Shown here: positions 1 to 13,825 of the stretch, piece by piece
How the letters are laid out: the number at the start of each line of letters is the position of its first letter
Numbering within the stretch: position 1 is the first letter of the stretch
DNA from: Marisa cornuarietis
Taxonomy: Eukaryota > Mollusca > Gastropoda > Architaenioglossa > Ampullariidae
Assembly: GCA_004794655.1 (NCBI GenBank)
Contig: SMMW01000003.1
Coordinates: forward strand, 14,073,501 to 14,137,500
Reading direction: 5' to 3'
Length of the DNA: 64,000 bases
Notes under the pieces: generated by a model
What the model was told of the DNA's origin: nothing
The model's input: only the letters and a program-made list of their open reading frames with translations
Database searches by the model: none
Made by a program: the position numbers and the translations under genes

Positions 1-2310
1 CCCGCTTCACAAGCCATCATCACAAATCAATATCTAAAACGCAATGTTTCGATAATGAATGGTGGACGGATTATGAAGAACAGCCTCGAGAAGGATTCGA
101 AGGAAAGCTGAATGCTGATGCTGAATCGGTCTGTAATCGAGAACAGAAGGTTCTGAATCCAGGAAGAGAAATCGAAACCGCTCATTAAAGTTTTCTTTTA
201 AAATTGTGGAACAATTATTTTTTTGTACTCCCCCTTTCTTTTTTTTAACAATCTCTTCTTTGCGTTTTTCACTTTTTTTTTGTTAGCTTGAACAGTTCCA
301 TAAATATTCGTTACTCTCAGCAGAACAAGCATCGGCTTTGGTAGCGAAGGGATATTGCCTGATTTTCCACAGAGAAGGCAGCATTTATCCCCCGATCAGA
401 ATAACAACGACATTTAATGAAATGTAAATATCATAAGCCTGCTGTTAGTTCCAACTAGAGATCAGTATAGACAGGATTGGTATTTTCGCGTTCCTCGCGC
501 CGAAGCGGCATTGAGCATGTCAGATCGACAACGCGAACAACGAACTTCCGTTCACGGCATTTCGGACTAACTTGTTAACAAAACGAGTGGCTAAGAAAAC
601 ATTGTTTCTGGTACTGTTTGCATATGAGTACAGTGGGTGCAAATAAAGTCATCTCCCCACTCCTACATTTGGCAGCGAAAGAAGACGAAGCCCTAGTGTG
701 TACAAATGTGACAACAGTTTCAACGTTGAAAGGACCGCCATATGCTCTCGGCATTTTGCACCAGAATGCATCCTGACATCAGGTACATGTGTATTTTTTT
801 TGTTAAAATAATATATTCCTATAGTAATTGCTCGATTGTGAACTGTGCGCCAGTGGCTGTTTTATTGTTTTATTGCTGTGTGTTGGCTATGTCATGTGTA
901 AACTTGACCTCAGTGACCACTACCCCATTTTCCAACGCATCACATTTAATTTATTGGACAAATACTAAAGCGTGCTTTAACGCAATTCTTCGCAAAGTAT
1001 GATTTCCAGAACATTTACTGGAATGAAATGTAGGCATGTAATCAGGCAAAATGTATTGTTGACAACAATGAAGGAACATAAAACCTAAGCTATTTAAACT
1101 TTGCCATGCTACTACTGCTGCTGTTGTTATGATGCATTATTTTGAGCTATATGTTTTTATATAATGGATTAGCTGATGATGAGCAGCAAACTTTTCCTTA
1201 TTAAAATAGAACTACCAATAAATTTCACTTCACCCACACTAGTCAATAGGGTTTTTCTTAATCCAGGACAGATAAATATCTAGTCTTTAAAGTTTTAATA
1301 GATTTTTTTGTTACTTTTCTCAGTTGTGTTCAGCTGGTGGAAAACATTCATTGGTACCATGCAGCCGGCCAACCTTACTAATGCCTTCAAGAAGTATAGA
1401 CACTCTGAACCTATGATGCCTCCAGTCATGAGAAATAATGACCTAGCATGAAAATTGTTAGGTGTGGGAATGAAGGAGAGGAAGAAATAATGTGTTTGAA
1501 GTGTTTTTGCTCTCAGTCAACTCTAACTGATAAATCTTTCTGGGGTAATTGTGAATTCGTCTGGAAAACCGTTCAATATGCTCATACAAATGCTATACAG
1601 ATCTCTGTTCCAACCAAATCCGTGTCATGGTCACGATTACACTTGGAAATTCAATGAAAGAAAACTATCGATCTATGATTTTGATGACATCACAATCTGC
1701 AAAACAGCAAATCGTAAAGAGCAGCATTTGATTTTACGTTCCGTAACCGGATTTTAAGAAAATATTTTCACAGAACACAGTGTGAGAGAAACAAGGGGAA
1801 ATAAATTATTAAACAATGCAACGCCCAGTGAGAAGCTTCTAAAAACTCAAAAACAGACGGTGTTCAAATTGATTAGGAGAAGAGACATGTGGCGTCACAT
1901 CATAAACCTCAGAATAACCCCGATAAATACTATAACAGAAAATTTCCCCGCCTCGTTAATTAAAGAACATAAAAATTAACATTTGCATGGCAAGCCTAGA
2001 AAGTTGAGAGAAAATCTACCCCAATTAATTATGCCGCTTGTCATGAAACGATTGTACTAAGAAAATGATTGGCTGTGGCTTTCTGACGAAGAAGCACCTG
2101 TGTACCACTTCTAGGAAACTGTCGTCTGTCAGAACTCGAAAACGTTCGGCTGGAAAAGCCTGTCTCAAGGTGTTAACCTCTCATGAATAGACAGAAGAAT
2201 GGCCTTGCAGATTGAAATCGAGACTCAAATGACATGGCTGGCAAACCTTTGTGTTGGTTATGTTAACTCTAAATATTTGGCAAACAACGATGAGAAACAG
2301 AGGCGCTTAG

Positions 2311-2386
2311 CCTAGAATTACGATCCTGCGGATCTGGAAAAAGCTGTGGGCGAGATAAGGCGAGTGGCTGGTCTCATTTTCTGACA
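2311..2386 (+). pseudogene. Possible psq/pogo-type helix-turn-helix remnant
   Basis: After an in-frame stop the plus strand reads NYDPADLEKAVGEIRRVAG, then a stop. The pattern Y-x3-DLEKAVxxI/VR resembles the start of the Pipsqueak/pogo transposase HTH. It is only ~20 codons, so chance similarity is possible. Confidence 0.25.
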
Positions 2387-3595
2387 TGGTTGTAATGTCC
2401 ACGTCTTCATGCTCAGATGTTAATGTCAGAAGCAAGACAGGTCGCAAAAGCTTCTCTTGGGTGTAGCTAGCTAATGGACGGTGTCAGAGCTACGCTTCTA
2501 TACAGAGCGAAGATTCTTGTTTCCTTTGTTTAAAATATAGTGGAACAAACAACAGCTTTTAACTCTACTTAACGGTGTTGAGACATGCAAAGTGCGCAGG
2601 ATGAGGAGAAATTCATGGCTATCGTGAAGACACACGCGCTCAAAGAGCTGCAGAAAAAACAAGATCCTGCTCTTCCCTTGCGTTGCATGCCCGTAAACAC
2701 AAATGACACCTACACACATGGATGAACACAAACATACATATAAATATACATTTTTTTCACACACAAGCAAGCGCGCAGTGTACCGACCAGACATTACCGA
2801 TGTCAATCAGGTAAGCTGGTGTGCCACTGACGCCATTGTAGGTACTCTGTCCACTCGGCAGTTCACACTGGTAAACCTGACTCCAGTCACCAGTAACTGA
2901 GTTTAAGGAAGCGCTGTCGTTTCTCGCCTTGGAGCAGATCGTTTTCCTGCGCCACTAATGAAAGGTTGATCAATAATGTCCTTCAGTCCAGCTTTCTTGG
3001 TCGGGGCTTATCTTTAAAGTTGTATCAGGCACTCTCTGGGCTCTTCAAACAGACTTTATTCCTGTTCTGCGTATCTAATGAACAGCAGCATGTGTCCTTA
3101 TAGACTCAGAAGACTCGTTATGGATTGGTTTGTTGTTTTCTTTCGATGTTAACTCTTGCTACACTAATTGATGAAGGAGGTTTAAGAGCAGGTTTCCAGG
3201 AGAATCAAGGAATGAGAAAATCAAGACATGAAGATAAATATGAGATGATTGTAGCTAAATAAAAATCGTTGTAACCTTAACTGGTCAGTTTTTGGTGGGA
3301 TGTGGAATTCTGACAAAATTTGAAGATTTGATACTTTAGTAATCTGCTTGACAGAAATGTCACAAATGCCTGGCTGTAAAGTGATCTGTGCCACTGACAG
3401 ATTCAGCACACCACCTAACTTGAGATGGAGGAAATTTAAAGACACTAGTTCAGTAATGACTACTTTTTATCCTTTCAATGAAATAAAAAAGAGGATAAAT
3501 TGTGAAGAAAAGCTATCTTATTTTTAAGATTTGATTAGTTTAAATGATGTGTACACGTCCACACTCACGCTCACACACACTGACACACGCGCGTG

Positions 3596-3597
<2 letters not shown>

Positions 3598-3655
<58 letters not shown>
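3598..3655. repeat. (CA)n microsatellite
   Basis: About 29 uninterrupted CA units. Open frames through it on both strands are a repeat artefact. Confidence 0.95.
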
Positions 3656-3658
<3 letters not shown>

Positions 3659-5312
3659 CTAGGACGGAAAGAAATAAGCCAACAGATCTACAAATGTGTA
3701 TGGTCAGGCTCTTAAAGGTTTTCATCATAAGAAACTAGAGGCCTTTATTAAAATGTTCTTTAAAATACCTCTGAAGTTACCAAATGCCTGAAAAACAACA
3801 GCAAAATTACAGCCAATCACCTTTAAAAAATAGTGAAACGACCTGGGGCCTCTTTAACCACATCCATTCGCTCAGTCCCTCTGACCACGTGAAGCTCTTA
3901 TCATCCCATCCTACGTTCAGTTACTCACAACATCCACTTTCCCTCCAGGCAAGGCCGATAACCCACAACCATCCACCACTGCCTTTCGGGGCCACAACGG
4001 TTTGGTTCTGGCCTCGTCGACTTGCTGAATCACAAACTTAGACGTTCTATTTTTGAAGACTTGGCCCACCCGTCCTCTCTTTCTGTGGCAAATAACAAAG
4101 GCGACGACCAAATGACAGTCTAAGAGGCGAGCACAAACAACTATTTCCACGCACGACATTTTGACAACCCCAACCCCCTCCCTGACCGTATTTTGCGAAC
4201 ATCTTGTGCGGAATGGTTCCTCTAATTTGCCGTGTCTCGATATTCGGCTGCAGGCGACGTTCAGGAAATTATCGATCCCATCCTCCACCAAAAGAACATT
4301 GCAGACGACAGTCTCTGAACCAAGAGAACGTTGTAGAGAAACGAAAGCTACCGTGGAAATCACCAGCAAGTTACTCAAATAAATGCTGCTGCGCATATCA
4401 AAACTATACAGTATCGTCTCAGAACGAGTGCATAGCTTTAAAAAAATTATTACTAGGCTCATTTCCTCTGTTCATCTGATAGCCATTTGTAGCTGATGCA
4501 GGTCGCTATACAGTTTCTCCAGATTTATGCATTTTATATGTTCACTGGATGGAAATAGAGCAAGTAGAATAAACCACAGTGCAAAGAATGTTTTGATGAT
4601 TTTTTTCTCTTTAATTAGAAAAATATAGGTTTCAAGAAAAATGTTCAGTGTCAACAAAACATGCCGCGGAGGTTGCAGATGCACGGGTACGTAATAATTG
4701 GAGTGAATTATTTTTTTTGTTTCCGTTTTCTTGTCAAAAGAATGTTCTAACTGTTCTCCCGCAAGCTGCGCTAGCGGTGTATTTCGTGCAATACTGATTT
4801 CTTGTGATCAGAATGCTGCTCTAGCCGGGAGAAAACTAGATAAAAATGTTTTAATGGCGTAAAATTGATTTAAAAGCTTTCCGATTATTCGGTAGAACAA
4901 CCAAGGATAAGATACATGACATGACACACCATACATTGTGACGCAGAAGCGAAAATCTTGAGTGCAAACGCCATGCATGCCATGCAGAAGTATTGCAGCT
5001 GGGGAATCTAGAAAAATGTAGGCATGGAATTAAAGTTTCAAGAATAAATTTTAAAAAATCCAATTCACAGATGCCCAAAATGTGCAGTTAGATAAACTGG
5101 CATGAGTCTTTCAGTTACAAAAGGTAGAGAAAGAGAGAATGTGAGTGTGTTATGTTTAGTTGTGTGTAAAATTTGCGTGCTCTATTGACATGAATGTTAA
5201 AATTCATTTTTTTCTAACTTTTATTTCTTCGTTTCTGTCCTGATCTTTTCCTTTTTATGACGTTTCCTTTGTTAATTTCTTTAATGCCATCGCTCTAATT
5301 GTTGTTTTTGCT

Positions 5313-5318
<6 letters not shown>

Positions 5319-5359
<41 letters not shown>
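5319..5359. repeat. (GT)n microsatellite
   Basis: About 20 GT units. Confidence 0.95.
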
Positions 5360-8300
5360 TAACAATACGTCAGCAACTGATTGTTAAAAATCTAGAATTT
5401 TATATTGTTGTGGCCTTATTAACACGGATGTTCGCTGCTGTCGGTGCTCAGTTACGAGCAAGCGCACAAAACAATAAATATGATCTAGATTTTCACACAT
5501 CACTCGAGTTGCTGAATATTATCAGATGACCTCTTGGTGTTAGTCCCCTCAACCTGGCCGCGAGAACGACCGTCAGGTGCACGAGTATGCTTGTGGCAGT
5601 CTGCAAATCGCTCAATCAGCAGCAGCACCGGAAGTGCCTAAAAATATTAGCATCCGGGACCTTAGCATCCGGGCGCTAGCGATTTCGCGATATTTCTGCA
5701 TTTGAACTGTAAGCAAAACTAGAACTTCTCAGCTCTAATAAAAAGAACAAAGAAAGATCAAGAAAAAGGGGACAAAACAGAAAAAGGAAAAAAGGAAAAA
5801 CAGAAGAGTAAAGAAAAAAATATATATCTTTCTATCGCCCGGCATTAAAAGGCCTCTTCTTCTTACGGGTCGTAGCGAGAGCCACATCTGCTTTGTGTAG
5901 GGTTTGGATTTTGACCTTTTGACATTTTCATCCTCAAAAGTGAGTGCGAATTTCAAACGATGAACATTCTGTAAGGTCACTTTTTAACGCAGGAGACTCA
6001 TATGTTCTTGCTGTTCATCCTTAGGCCTTTCTCCGAAGTTCGCTTTCGGTCTTCTTCTGCTACGGCCAGCAGAACTCCCACAGGAGTTGATGGTTGTGTT
6101 TCTCTGAACACCGAGTAACCTCTTCAGTTTCATTTTTACCTTAATAAAGTACAAAAAGACCTGTTCTCTTCTTGCTGTTTGGAACTTATATATAAGCCTT
6201 GTTTTAACTAAAGTGGTAGAAGGGTGCTGTGTGTCTTCAGGAGATAATCCCACGTTTTCTTAAGCTGTATGCGATACGATAGTAGCTTTGTCACCCTGAT
6301 AGTACCAACAACAGTTTTTGGAGAAAGCTGAGGCAGAGCCAACGGAAAAGTCAGTGAAGAATCGATAAAGTAATTTCCTCTGAATGTTAAGGATTACTTA
6401 CTCCACGAGCGCAACGCCTTCCGCCAGCCCCAAAAGCAAGATGCGAGCAGCTGTAGCCGGCATAAAAATCGCCACCAGCAGCTGTAGATATGTCGCGGTC
6501 CACCCTTTTCATTTGTTCCGCCTGTGTACTCTCTATCATCTTCATCCCTCTAGTGTAGCCACTACCCCGCCCTGCCCTCAGCTGTCGACATGCAGAGCCC
6601 TTGCCTAAGGGATGAATAAGGATTGTCGCTTCATTGGGGCGCGTTTGATATGTTCTACACTTATGTACGGTGGCTGCCTTTTCAGCCTGGGGTTAGTCTG
6701 GCATGGAGGTGTATTAGAACGGTTTTAGTACTATAACAACATCACCATGACGTCTGTTGTCACAGATGCCAGGTCTGACAAAACACCACGAAAGCCAGCC
6801 GCCTGAAGCTTATCTCGTCGCGACATATCTGTTGTCAAGCAGCGTTTATGAAGATACAGGGGAAAGGTTTTACTGTGCATCAGTTCAGTGTCAGATGATG
6901 GGGACAGACAGGGATTTACACCCCTAAAGTGTGTGTTCCATTCCTGTGTATCGTTTACCTACTGAACTGCTACTGCTAAGGGCACAGAACTGTGCGCGAA
7001 GACTGTATCCAGACGGGCAACGGGCGATGTTTCCTGGACCTTGACATCTGAACCATATTGATGTCGCTATCTTAAGCGCAGAAAATTATTAGAATAGAAT
7101 AGAATAGTCGCATCTATTTTAACATAGCTAAATTTAATTTTATGCCAGACGTCCAGATTGATTGGGACCTGTAACAAAACCAGTTCATAAAAGACTGCTA
7201 GGTTTCATAATCCCCAGTGGTCATTGCGAATTAAAGGGAACAGTCCGATTCCCCAGTATGATTTCTGTGGACTATGCCATTCTCATCAGTCGAAAACTTT
7301 TCGCTAATGTTGTCTTTAACAAATGGAGCAGCTTATATCATCGAATATCATAGAGATTTTCTTATAAACTCAAGCTTTAGTCGGACAACCGTGTTCAAAT
7401 ACAAGTCATACCCAGAACTGTTTATTTAGGTTGCATTTCGCAATCACTTTTTGATTAAAATTTAGGAGCGACTTTTTTTCGCATTCCTCTGGCATGTTTC
7501 TTAGTGATGGTTCTTCTGTTACAGACTCACTAAGCCTGGCCTTCGGAGAAGAGCTCTTCTTCCATAGTCTGGGCAGCTTACCGAAAATAGAAGAAAATCG
7601 GTTTACAGCAGGAATTTATCTTGATCAGTCTTCTTCCTGCTACTTGCTTGTCAGCCTCTTTTGAGAGGGTAAATACTTCAGTCTGTCTGTTCTGATCTGT
7701 TGTCTGTTCTAGCCACTCGGTGTCACCCCGTTCAAATGCCAGCAAAGGTTTTCGCTTCGATGACACAGCGTGCGGGTACTTGACAAAGTGAAGCAGGCAG
7801 TTCTGGTGAATGCCATCAGGCTGCCACAAAGAGTAGGTTCGACTACTTTCAAAGATGTTTAGAGGATATAATTTAACAATGTGATCTATTGAACTGAAAC
7901 AACAAAACAAAAATAAAAGCAAATCCCCCCCCCCAAAAAAAAGAAAAATAGCTGCGGAGGAAGAGAGTCGTGTTCACAGTCCACATGTCGTTACTCTAGA
8001 ACAATAACCAGTGACTGTACATCATCCATGATGCCATAATGCAATTAACTGATTACCACTGAGACTTCTGTTGCACATAATTAAAAATTAAACAATATAA
8101 TCTTATGAAGTTAAATGATAGTTTTCCTTCCATGTTACGCTGATTTGAAGCTTCATTCATCGATAATCTGGTAAAGTTAGTGAGGTGGGGGTATGTTAAG
8201 GCGTAGCAGATCGCATCTAGACAGCGAGTTTTTATACTTTATAGAACTGCTATAGCTGATACGTAAACAAAATGAACCGACTGTGAGACTAACAATATTG

Positions 8301-9370
8301 TGGCGCACTTTTTACATGTTATTCGGTCACGGTGTTTGCACTCCAGCGGTAACAGTATCGCCACAATAGCACGTTAATCATATCATTTTCCTCGCTCAGA
8401 CTCACACAGACGGCCGTTCAGGCAACATAGTGATCATTTGTACTGACAGAAATCTGGCGGAACAGAGACTGATAAAGCCGTCTCAATATCCAGGGACTAC
8501 GGGAAACGTAGGTAAGCAAGATGTCTTTACCTGATGGACTGTTTCATGGAATGTACTTTCAACTGTCAAAGCCAGTCGTCTCGTTTCATGTGCTGCCATT
8601 GTTCCTTGTCCGAACATTAACAGACTTACACAGCTCATCATGTCAGCTTAAGGTATTAGGGATTATTTTAGCTCAGTTACGAAAATCGTCGAATAGTATA
8701 TGGCAGTTAGAGCAGCTGTATGGTATGTGCTGAACAACCGTTGTTATGATCTTGGTGACTTATATCAAAGCAGCCATTAACGCCAGTGAACGGGTCCTAT
8801 GTAAAAAAAAAAACGGTGTGTGTAGTTTATTTACACTGGCAGCATGTAGGAAAAGCACCTGGCCCTCGTTTCTTAGGAATCGGACCAGCTGAAACTATTC
8901 TGTGCCAAACGTCATCAGAAGTCTTGAGCAAGACATAGTTTTCTTCTCCTTTGTAACGACCTTTGTCAAAAGGAACCCCTATCTAGTATTCATGTGGAGA
9001 CACGTAACTAGATTGTTTTCCCTTAGCTAATATTTTTTTAAGTGAAACGTTATTTGTTTGTTGCCAAGGATTCCCTAGTAGTATCTAATATCTTACAGAA
9101 AGCCATAGCTTTCTACAACTACCGTGTCTATGACTCGGTGTGTTCGCTAGAGTTGCAGATGTCATGAAAATTGTCAGTCGACAAGCCTGTAATGGTGAAG
9201 ATGATCGTAATTTAACACTATTCCTTCTCACCCACCTAAAACTTTTTCATTAAATCTTCGTGTTCGAACAAAGTCCGCGCAGCAGGAAAACATACAAAAA
9301 ACAACAATTATGATAACGAATGTTTTTTTAAGCAGTACGAAAGAAAAGAGACGAGCAAAACAAATTATAT

Positions 9371-9800
9371 GTTGCTACTAACTCAACAATTTCAACACTA
9401 ATCATCATTACCAACTCAACAGATTCAACACTAATCACTGCTACTAACTCAACAGATTCAACACTAATCATCATTACCAACTCAACAGATTCAACACTAA
9501 TCATCGTTACTAACTCAACAGATTCAACACTAATCATCGTTACCAACTCAACAGATTCAACACTAATCACTGCTACTAACTCAACAGATTCAACACTAAT
9601 CATCGTTACCAACTCAACAGATTCAACACTAATCATCGTTACCAACTCAACAGATTCAACACTAATCACTGCTACTAACTCAACAGATTCAACACTAATC
9701 ACAGCTAATAACTCAACAGATTCAACACTAGTCACAGCTAATAACTCAACAGATTCAACACTAATCACAGCTAATAACTCAACAGATTCAACACTGATCA
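9371..9800. repeat. 33-bp minisatellite, 13 units
   Basis: Thirteen consecutive 33-bp units with core ACTCAACAGATTCAACACTA, differing mainly in the last 8-10 bases (ATCATCGTTACCA, ATCACTGCTACTA, ATCACAGCTAATA). Because 33 is a multiple of three, the minus strand stays open across the array and reads an 11-residue SVESVEL-type repeat; I see no gene around it. Confidence 0.9.
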
Positions 9801-10436
9801 CTTTGCTGAAATAATGCTTCATGTCTAATAGGTCAGGCTTGTTAGTGATACAGTCAGAAGTTTCTTCAAGACACGAAGCTGACATTTGCAGACCGTGCGC
9901 AGGTGGCGAGATCAGCTTATTGATAAGGTCATGCCCTCGAGAGAAGAGTCACGTGTCTGTCAAGAAGCTTGAAGACCGCGATCCTTAGTTAATGAGCGCT
10001 TCGGGTGAAAGTTTTCTCCCCTACCGAGGCGAGCAGTCTAGTAGAAGTGGAATACACCTAATATGTATACTCCACCTAGGAAAACTATCCCCCTTTTCCG
10101 ACACCAGAAGAGTTCATTAACCTAGAAAACCAGAGAATGTTCTCTTTAGCGACCGCACTTTGTCACCCTATAATTATAGTTCGTCTGAAGCTTCAAACCC
10201 GTTTATCTAGTTATGATTAAACCCCAAATGAGTTTAAATGTTCATTTTTCTCACTATAATAATTTTAGTTCCACCTGTGCTGAAGTTACATTACGCAACT
10301 CAAAACGGTTTCGTAGATTGAGGAAAGGGAGATAACTTCCAAGGTGGTGAAAAGACACGAAGATTGCTATGGTACCTGCTCTTTGTTGTAAAGGGTAACA
10401 CTTTTCAGAGGTGGTGAAGACACAAGAGAAGTTCAA

Positions 10437-10462
10437 AACAAATAAATAAATAAATAAATAAA
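10437..10462. repeat. (AAAT)n microsatellite
   Basis: Six AAAT units just downstream of the ALPK1 stop codon. Confidence 0.9.
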
Positions 10463-10501
10463 TTTCCTCATCATCAGAAGACTGAGCAAAAGCCATACAT
10501 C

Positions 10502-11609
10502 TCAAAACGTTGGCCGCTGACTGTCTATTCTGAGAAACTGGCAAATGTGATTGCATTGTGGGTGTACGTGTTCCCAGAATTCTCGCATGCCTTGTTCTTG
10601 GCGGTCACAGCCATTGAACCGCTTCTCCAAACTGGTGTGCAAGACGGGGTCTGTGAGGTAGATCATTCCTCGATTGTCCGAGGGCACCCACCCCTGCAAA
10701 TCCACGACCATCAGTGCGCCCCGCGTCTCAACGAATGAGAAATGGGTGAAGGCAGTTGCAGCTTCTATTCCTCTGCTGGTCTCCAATACGTAGCGATGGT
10801 TGCTGGTCAGTTTTATAAACGACCCATGTAAAAAAGGTTCGACGTTGAGCCAGTCAGAGACTGCTCCTGACATGTCACATAGCTGCAGGTGATACGCCGG
10901 AAGAAACTGGACCTGAAATATCATTACTGATATGACAACATTTCCTTGCAATAATTTTGTAGAGTCATCTAGCTTTACCTCGTTTGTAACGTCTATCTTG
11001 ATCTACTTAAAGCACACTTTATTGGAAACCATGGCTAATAGATTAGATTACCCGAAGAAAGTCGTACGGGCAGTTTGTAAGGGCTTGATTAAAACGGTGA
11101 ACTAGATGTCCAGCAAGCATTTGACAGCATACGTCCATCATGTAGGTTTGGATGGCTTTCTGTCGAGGCTTCCGATAACGCTTGCCAACGTATCTAAATA
11201 AAGCAAAAACAAAATAGAATGCAAGGAAGACAATCATGGATACTAAACCTTCTGTTAGCTCGGTGCGGATGCGTTATACGTCTGAATAAAACAACTTTAA
11301 GTCAACAGACATCTTAAAGCAAGACTGCATTATAATATGAAATTACATAAAAGGCTAAGTGTTGCTTACATACAGGAAACGATTAACCTCTCAGACTGTT
11401 TCATGATTAATTTTAAGAACGCATAATTTGCAGCAAGAAGCTGGTGTTTTCAGACCTTCCTAGTGGTTCATCTTGATGGAGGAAGCTGACGTGAAAAGCA
11501 TCCCTGAAAGCTCCTTTTCTCTCCGTCTCGAGTTCTCGTCCTATGTGCGTCATCGTGGTTTGGGGTGACCATTCCCCTGTCTCGGGGTTAAAAGACCAGA
11601 GTACTGCTC
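10502..11609 (-). other. ALPK1: Alpha-kinase catalytic domain of ALPK1 (last three exons)
   Basis: These three exons encode the atypical alpha-kinase fold of the eEF2K/TRPM7/ALPK family, residues ~778 to 1,012. Visible in order: a basic segment followed by FRDAFHVSFLHQDEPLGRYV, matching the human N-lobe; LNVEPFLHGSFIKLTSN, the hinge region; ALMVVDLQGW and GMIYLTDP, the C-lobe core; and EHVHPQCNHICQFL, whose Cys and His residues correspond to the structural zinc site. The exon joins keep phase (2+1, 2+1, 0). I see no stop or loss of a conserved block, so the kinase looks intact. Confidence 0.88.
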
Positions 11610-13750
11610 CTGTTGTAATTCATAACGATTGTAGCTTTGTCTCCTTCTTTAACATTTAATGTAAAATAGACGACTCGCGCAAAATGACTTTGCTGTTATT
11701 ATCAAGTATTGTTTCAGATTTGTTGGTATGATGCGGGCGTTAGATCGAGGGTTTTGATACGCATAAATGAGCCAGCGAGCAGCATAAAAGTAAGACGAGA
11801 AAGAGCTAACACTTACTATGCACCTGACGATCGGCAGGCGGTGTGCAAGTTATCAAGCTCTCTGTATTGTCCACACTGTCAGGGTTCTCCAGACTGTGGG
11901 TGCGAGCGCTCAGCAGATTAATGACCGAGGGTTCCGACAGATCTATCAGCGATGCCAATGAGCTCGCATTCGTCGTAGCCTCCAGATCAGCAGTGGTACA
12001 CGTTATACGACAACATTCTGCACTAGTTTTTGGCATCTCCTCGCTTGTGACATCTGTGATTGGCTCTTGTGAAAAGTGTGATGCTGGGATCGCTAGCTTT
12101 GGTAAATCTCCTTCTTGGTTTGCTTGGTTTTTCTGGATGTCGCCATCGACCACGGAAGACTTGTTCGGCAAAGGAATATCAAAGAAAGCTGAAAGGTCAC
12201 CTAAGCCTTTATAATCACTTTCCTGAGAAGAACCAGATGATAATGTGTTGATGGACAGATATAGTGACTCCTCGTCAATAACCACACCTTCGTCTGGTGA
12301 ATCATCCGCAGCGAGACTCTCTTCCGCTTCCGGGGTCAAGACGGGGCATGTAGCTGACCGCAGGTGCTCACGGAGGAGAGGTGACCCTACAAACGGTTGT
12401 TGATTCGTTCTTACGTGTACCTCGCCTTGAAAATGCGTCCCACTTTGGCTTCTGCCTGTAGCAGCCGGAAAGGTTGCCGCATTTTCTGCAGCAGAGTCAC
12501 ACGTTTTCGCTGCAGGAAATGTTTTTTGACATTTACAAGAGTTCTGGACATCCTCAGTCAAACCGTTGCTGCCACTGGGCGGACTTAAAGAAACGTCACT
12601 GTCGCCTCTTGACACTTGACTGGATAAGGGATGATCTTGGTTCTTTGTCTCTTGGATTTGTACGGCATCCTGGAGGACTTCGTGATCTTTCTCACTTCTT
12701 TGTGACTCTTGGTCACCGATCCTTTCAGTGTCTTCGTCCACTTTCGTTAGAAGACTTGCATCGTTCGTTCCGCCTTTTTTTAATTGCGGGAGACCCAGAA
12801 AACCCAGAGCTATGTTGATGTGATTTGTGAATGTAGACTTCTGCTTCCGTTCGGCCGATGACTCTCCACTCTCGCCTCTTGACTTGCAGCACATGAAGTA
12901 GTAGAGATCCATGCTGATTTTTTCCAGAACTTTCGCCACTTGCCAGTCTTCCGGTCTCGCAGAGCACGCTAGAACGAGGCCGATTGTGAACAGAGTCCGT
13001 ACGAAGCCGAAGAAAGACTCCACGCCATCCAAGAACGTCAGATCCTGGTATCCCCCCAAGATTAATTTCATCTCCTGCAATATCATCTCGAGCAATCTGT
13101 GCCTTTCTTGCAAGTTTTGTTGAACTGCATACTTTAAGAGTGATTCGTCAGCCACCAGCTAAAACAACAATCAGCGGAAAAAGTAACATCAACAGACAAT
13201 TTAATGATGATTACGAGCTAAGGACTATTCTTCTTATTTGCAACTAGTAATTAAAACTCTCAAGAGAGAAAGTATCGACATCGTGAAGATTCTTGTTATC
13301 CTGTTCTTATACCGCACTGACATTTTCAGCAAAAGATACATTCATGAGATGTGTAAAATCTAAGGTCTAATTCATTTAGAGAGTTAATAATAACGAAATA
13401 AGAATAATAATAACCTGGTGCTTGCCGGAGAAAAACCCGGCTGTGATGTGCTGGACATGTTTGACGGCTTCACTTGCTTGTTCGTATGCTTCATAATATG
13501 GGTGTTGTGACTTGAAGACATCTTGATGGCAGCTACAAAATAGTTTATGCGGTAAGGAATATAAGGTTTTATCCATTGCTCGATTTTATTATCAAACATC
13601 TGAAACTGCGAATTATTGACATGAAGTTCTCCTCCAGAATTTTCCTGCCCGCAGAAATAAATTCTAAAGTGAATGTGGTCTAGTTAAAGTTTTCTTGGCG
13701 TAGGAAAAGTCCTAATTAAAATATTTATATTCTCGTTTAGAAAACGTTTT

Positions 13751-13825
<75 letters not shown>

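Larger units (their letters stand above)
1..9327. other. No recognised gene
   Basis: Read on both strands. It holds scattered ORFs under 115 codons, one 181-codon minus-strand ORF (3,917-4,462) with no recognisable family or coding-like composition, the CA/GT arrays at 3.6 and 5.3 kb, and the faint HTH remnant at 2.3 kb. It could contain distal exons or UTRs of genes beyond the left edge. Confidence 0.6.

Noticed and set aside
3540..3738. ORFs through the CA array on both strands
   Set aside because: Dinucleotide repeats are open in several frames; the apparent poly-Cys/Val and poly-His/Thr products are artefacts.
3917..4462. 181-codon minus-strand ORF
   Set aside because: No family resemblance, no domain or membrane pattern and no splice context; an ORF of this length can occur by chance in 64 kb.
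9371..9800. CRISPR-like array
   Set aside because: Units are contiguous 33-bp repeats with no unique spacers, and the genome is eukaryotic; it is a minisatellite.
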